From Sedimentisphaerales bacterium (GTDB taxonomy: Bacteria > Planctomycetota > Phycisphaerae > Sedimentisphaerales > SM23-30): a DNA stretch of 6,452 bases. Shown here piece after piece: positions 6,373 through 6,452 of the stretch. The position numbers were made by a program, and so were the translations under genes. The notes under the pieces are model-generated. The model was given only the letters and a program-made list of their open reading frames with translations, had not been told where the DNA came from and searched no databases. The stretch spans positions 1-6,452 of the forward strand of contig DAOWAK010000074.1 in assembly GCA_030634605.1 (NCBI GenBank). Direction: 5' to 3'. Each line of letters begins with the position of its first letter. Position 1 is the stretch's first letter.

Positions 6373-6452
6373 ATAAATCAGGAAATCGAAATTAAGCTCG
6401 ACTTGCAGTCGTTCACCAACTACCTCAAGCTGATCGGCTTTCTGGGGCAGAT
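6355..6452 (+). CDS. CYTH-domain protein (triphosphate tunnel metalloenzyme / class IV adenylate cyclase-like), 3' end outside window
   Basis: ATG at 6355 opens a frame of 32 complete codons to the window edge. The N-terminus contains QEIEIKLDL (9-17), which carries the ExExK signature (Glu10, Glu12, Lys14) that opens CYTH domains and binds metal and triphosphate. The following SFTNYLKLIGFLGQ fits the first helix after it. Members hydrolyse inorganic or thiamine triphosphate or make cyclic AMP. Which of these applies cannot be told from this fragment. No Shine-Dalgarno precedes the ATG. The gene is divergent from, and overlaps the nominal upstream end of, the lipid-kinase remnant. The motif and the plausible N-terminus make me prefer this frame over the antisense one. 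Confidence 0.72.
   Translation, partial: MSNDNQINQEIEIKLDLQSFTNYLKLIGFLGQ

Overview
The window looks like a chromosomal stretch from a Gram-negative-type bacterium, most likely a member of the PVC group and plausibly a Phycisphaerae-like planctomycete. This is inference from gene content and style. The window holds a PQQ-like beta-propeller protein, a large sodium:solute symporter of a type I associate with planctomycetes, and a metal-type Kdo-8-phosphate synthase (so lipopolysaccharide or a Kdo-containing glycan). It also holds a diacylglycerol-kinase-like lipid kinase remnant and a CYTH-domain protein. No marker gene fixes the taxonomy.

Layout from left to right: (1) 1-891, plus strand, the C-terminal part of a beta-propeller protein that begins before the window. 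(2) 875-2035, minus, a MalY/PatB-type PLP-dependent C-S lyase or aminotransferase, overlapping gene 1 tail to tail by 17 bp. (3) 2036-2138, a spacer holding a strong intrinsic terminator for the transporter and a promoter whose -10 box lies 6 nt before the lyase start codon. (4) 2139-4724, minus, a sodium:solute symporter carrying an unusual acidic, predicted coiled-coil insertion of about 240 residues. (5) 4725-4918, a leader and spacer with a possible promoter, a small palindrome and a weak terminator. (6) 4919-5752, minus, kdsA. (7) 5753-5874, a short spacer. (8) 5875 to about 6351, minus, the C-terminal domain of a YegS/DagK-type lipid kinase without its catalytic N-terminal domain. (9) 6355 to the right edge, plus, the first 32 codons of a CYTH-domain protein.

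The genes do not form one obvious pathway. The lyase, transporter and kdsA share a strand, but each is separated from the next by a terminator or promoter candidate, so they are probably separate transcription units. The points most worth a second look are the periplasmic-side insertion in the symporter, the apparently leaderless lyase gene, and the lipid-kinase fragment whose homology stops at the start codon of the CYTH gene on the other strand. I found no CRISPR array, tRNA, rRNA, insertion sequence or phage gene.
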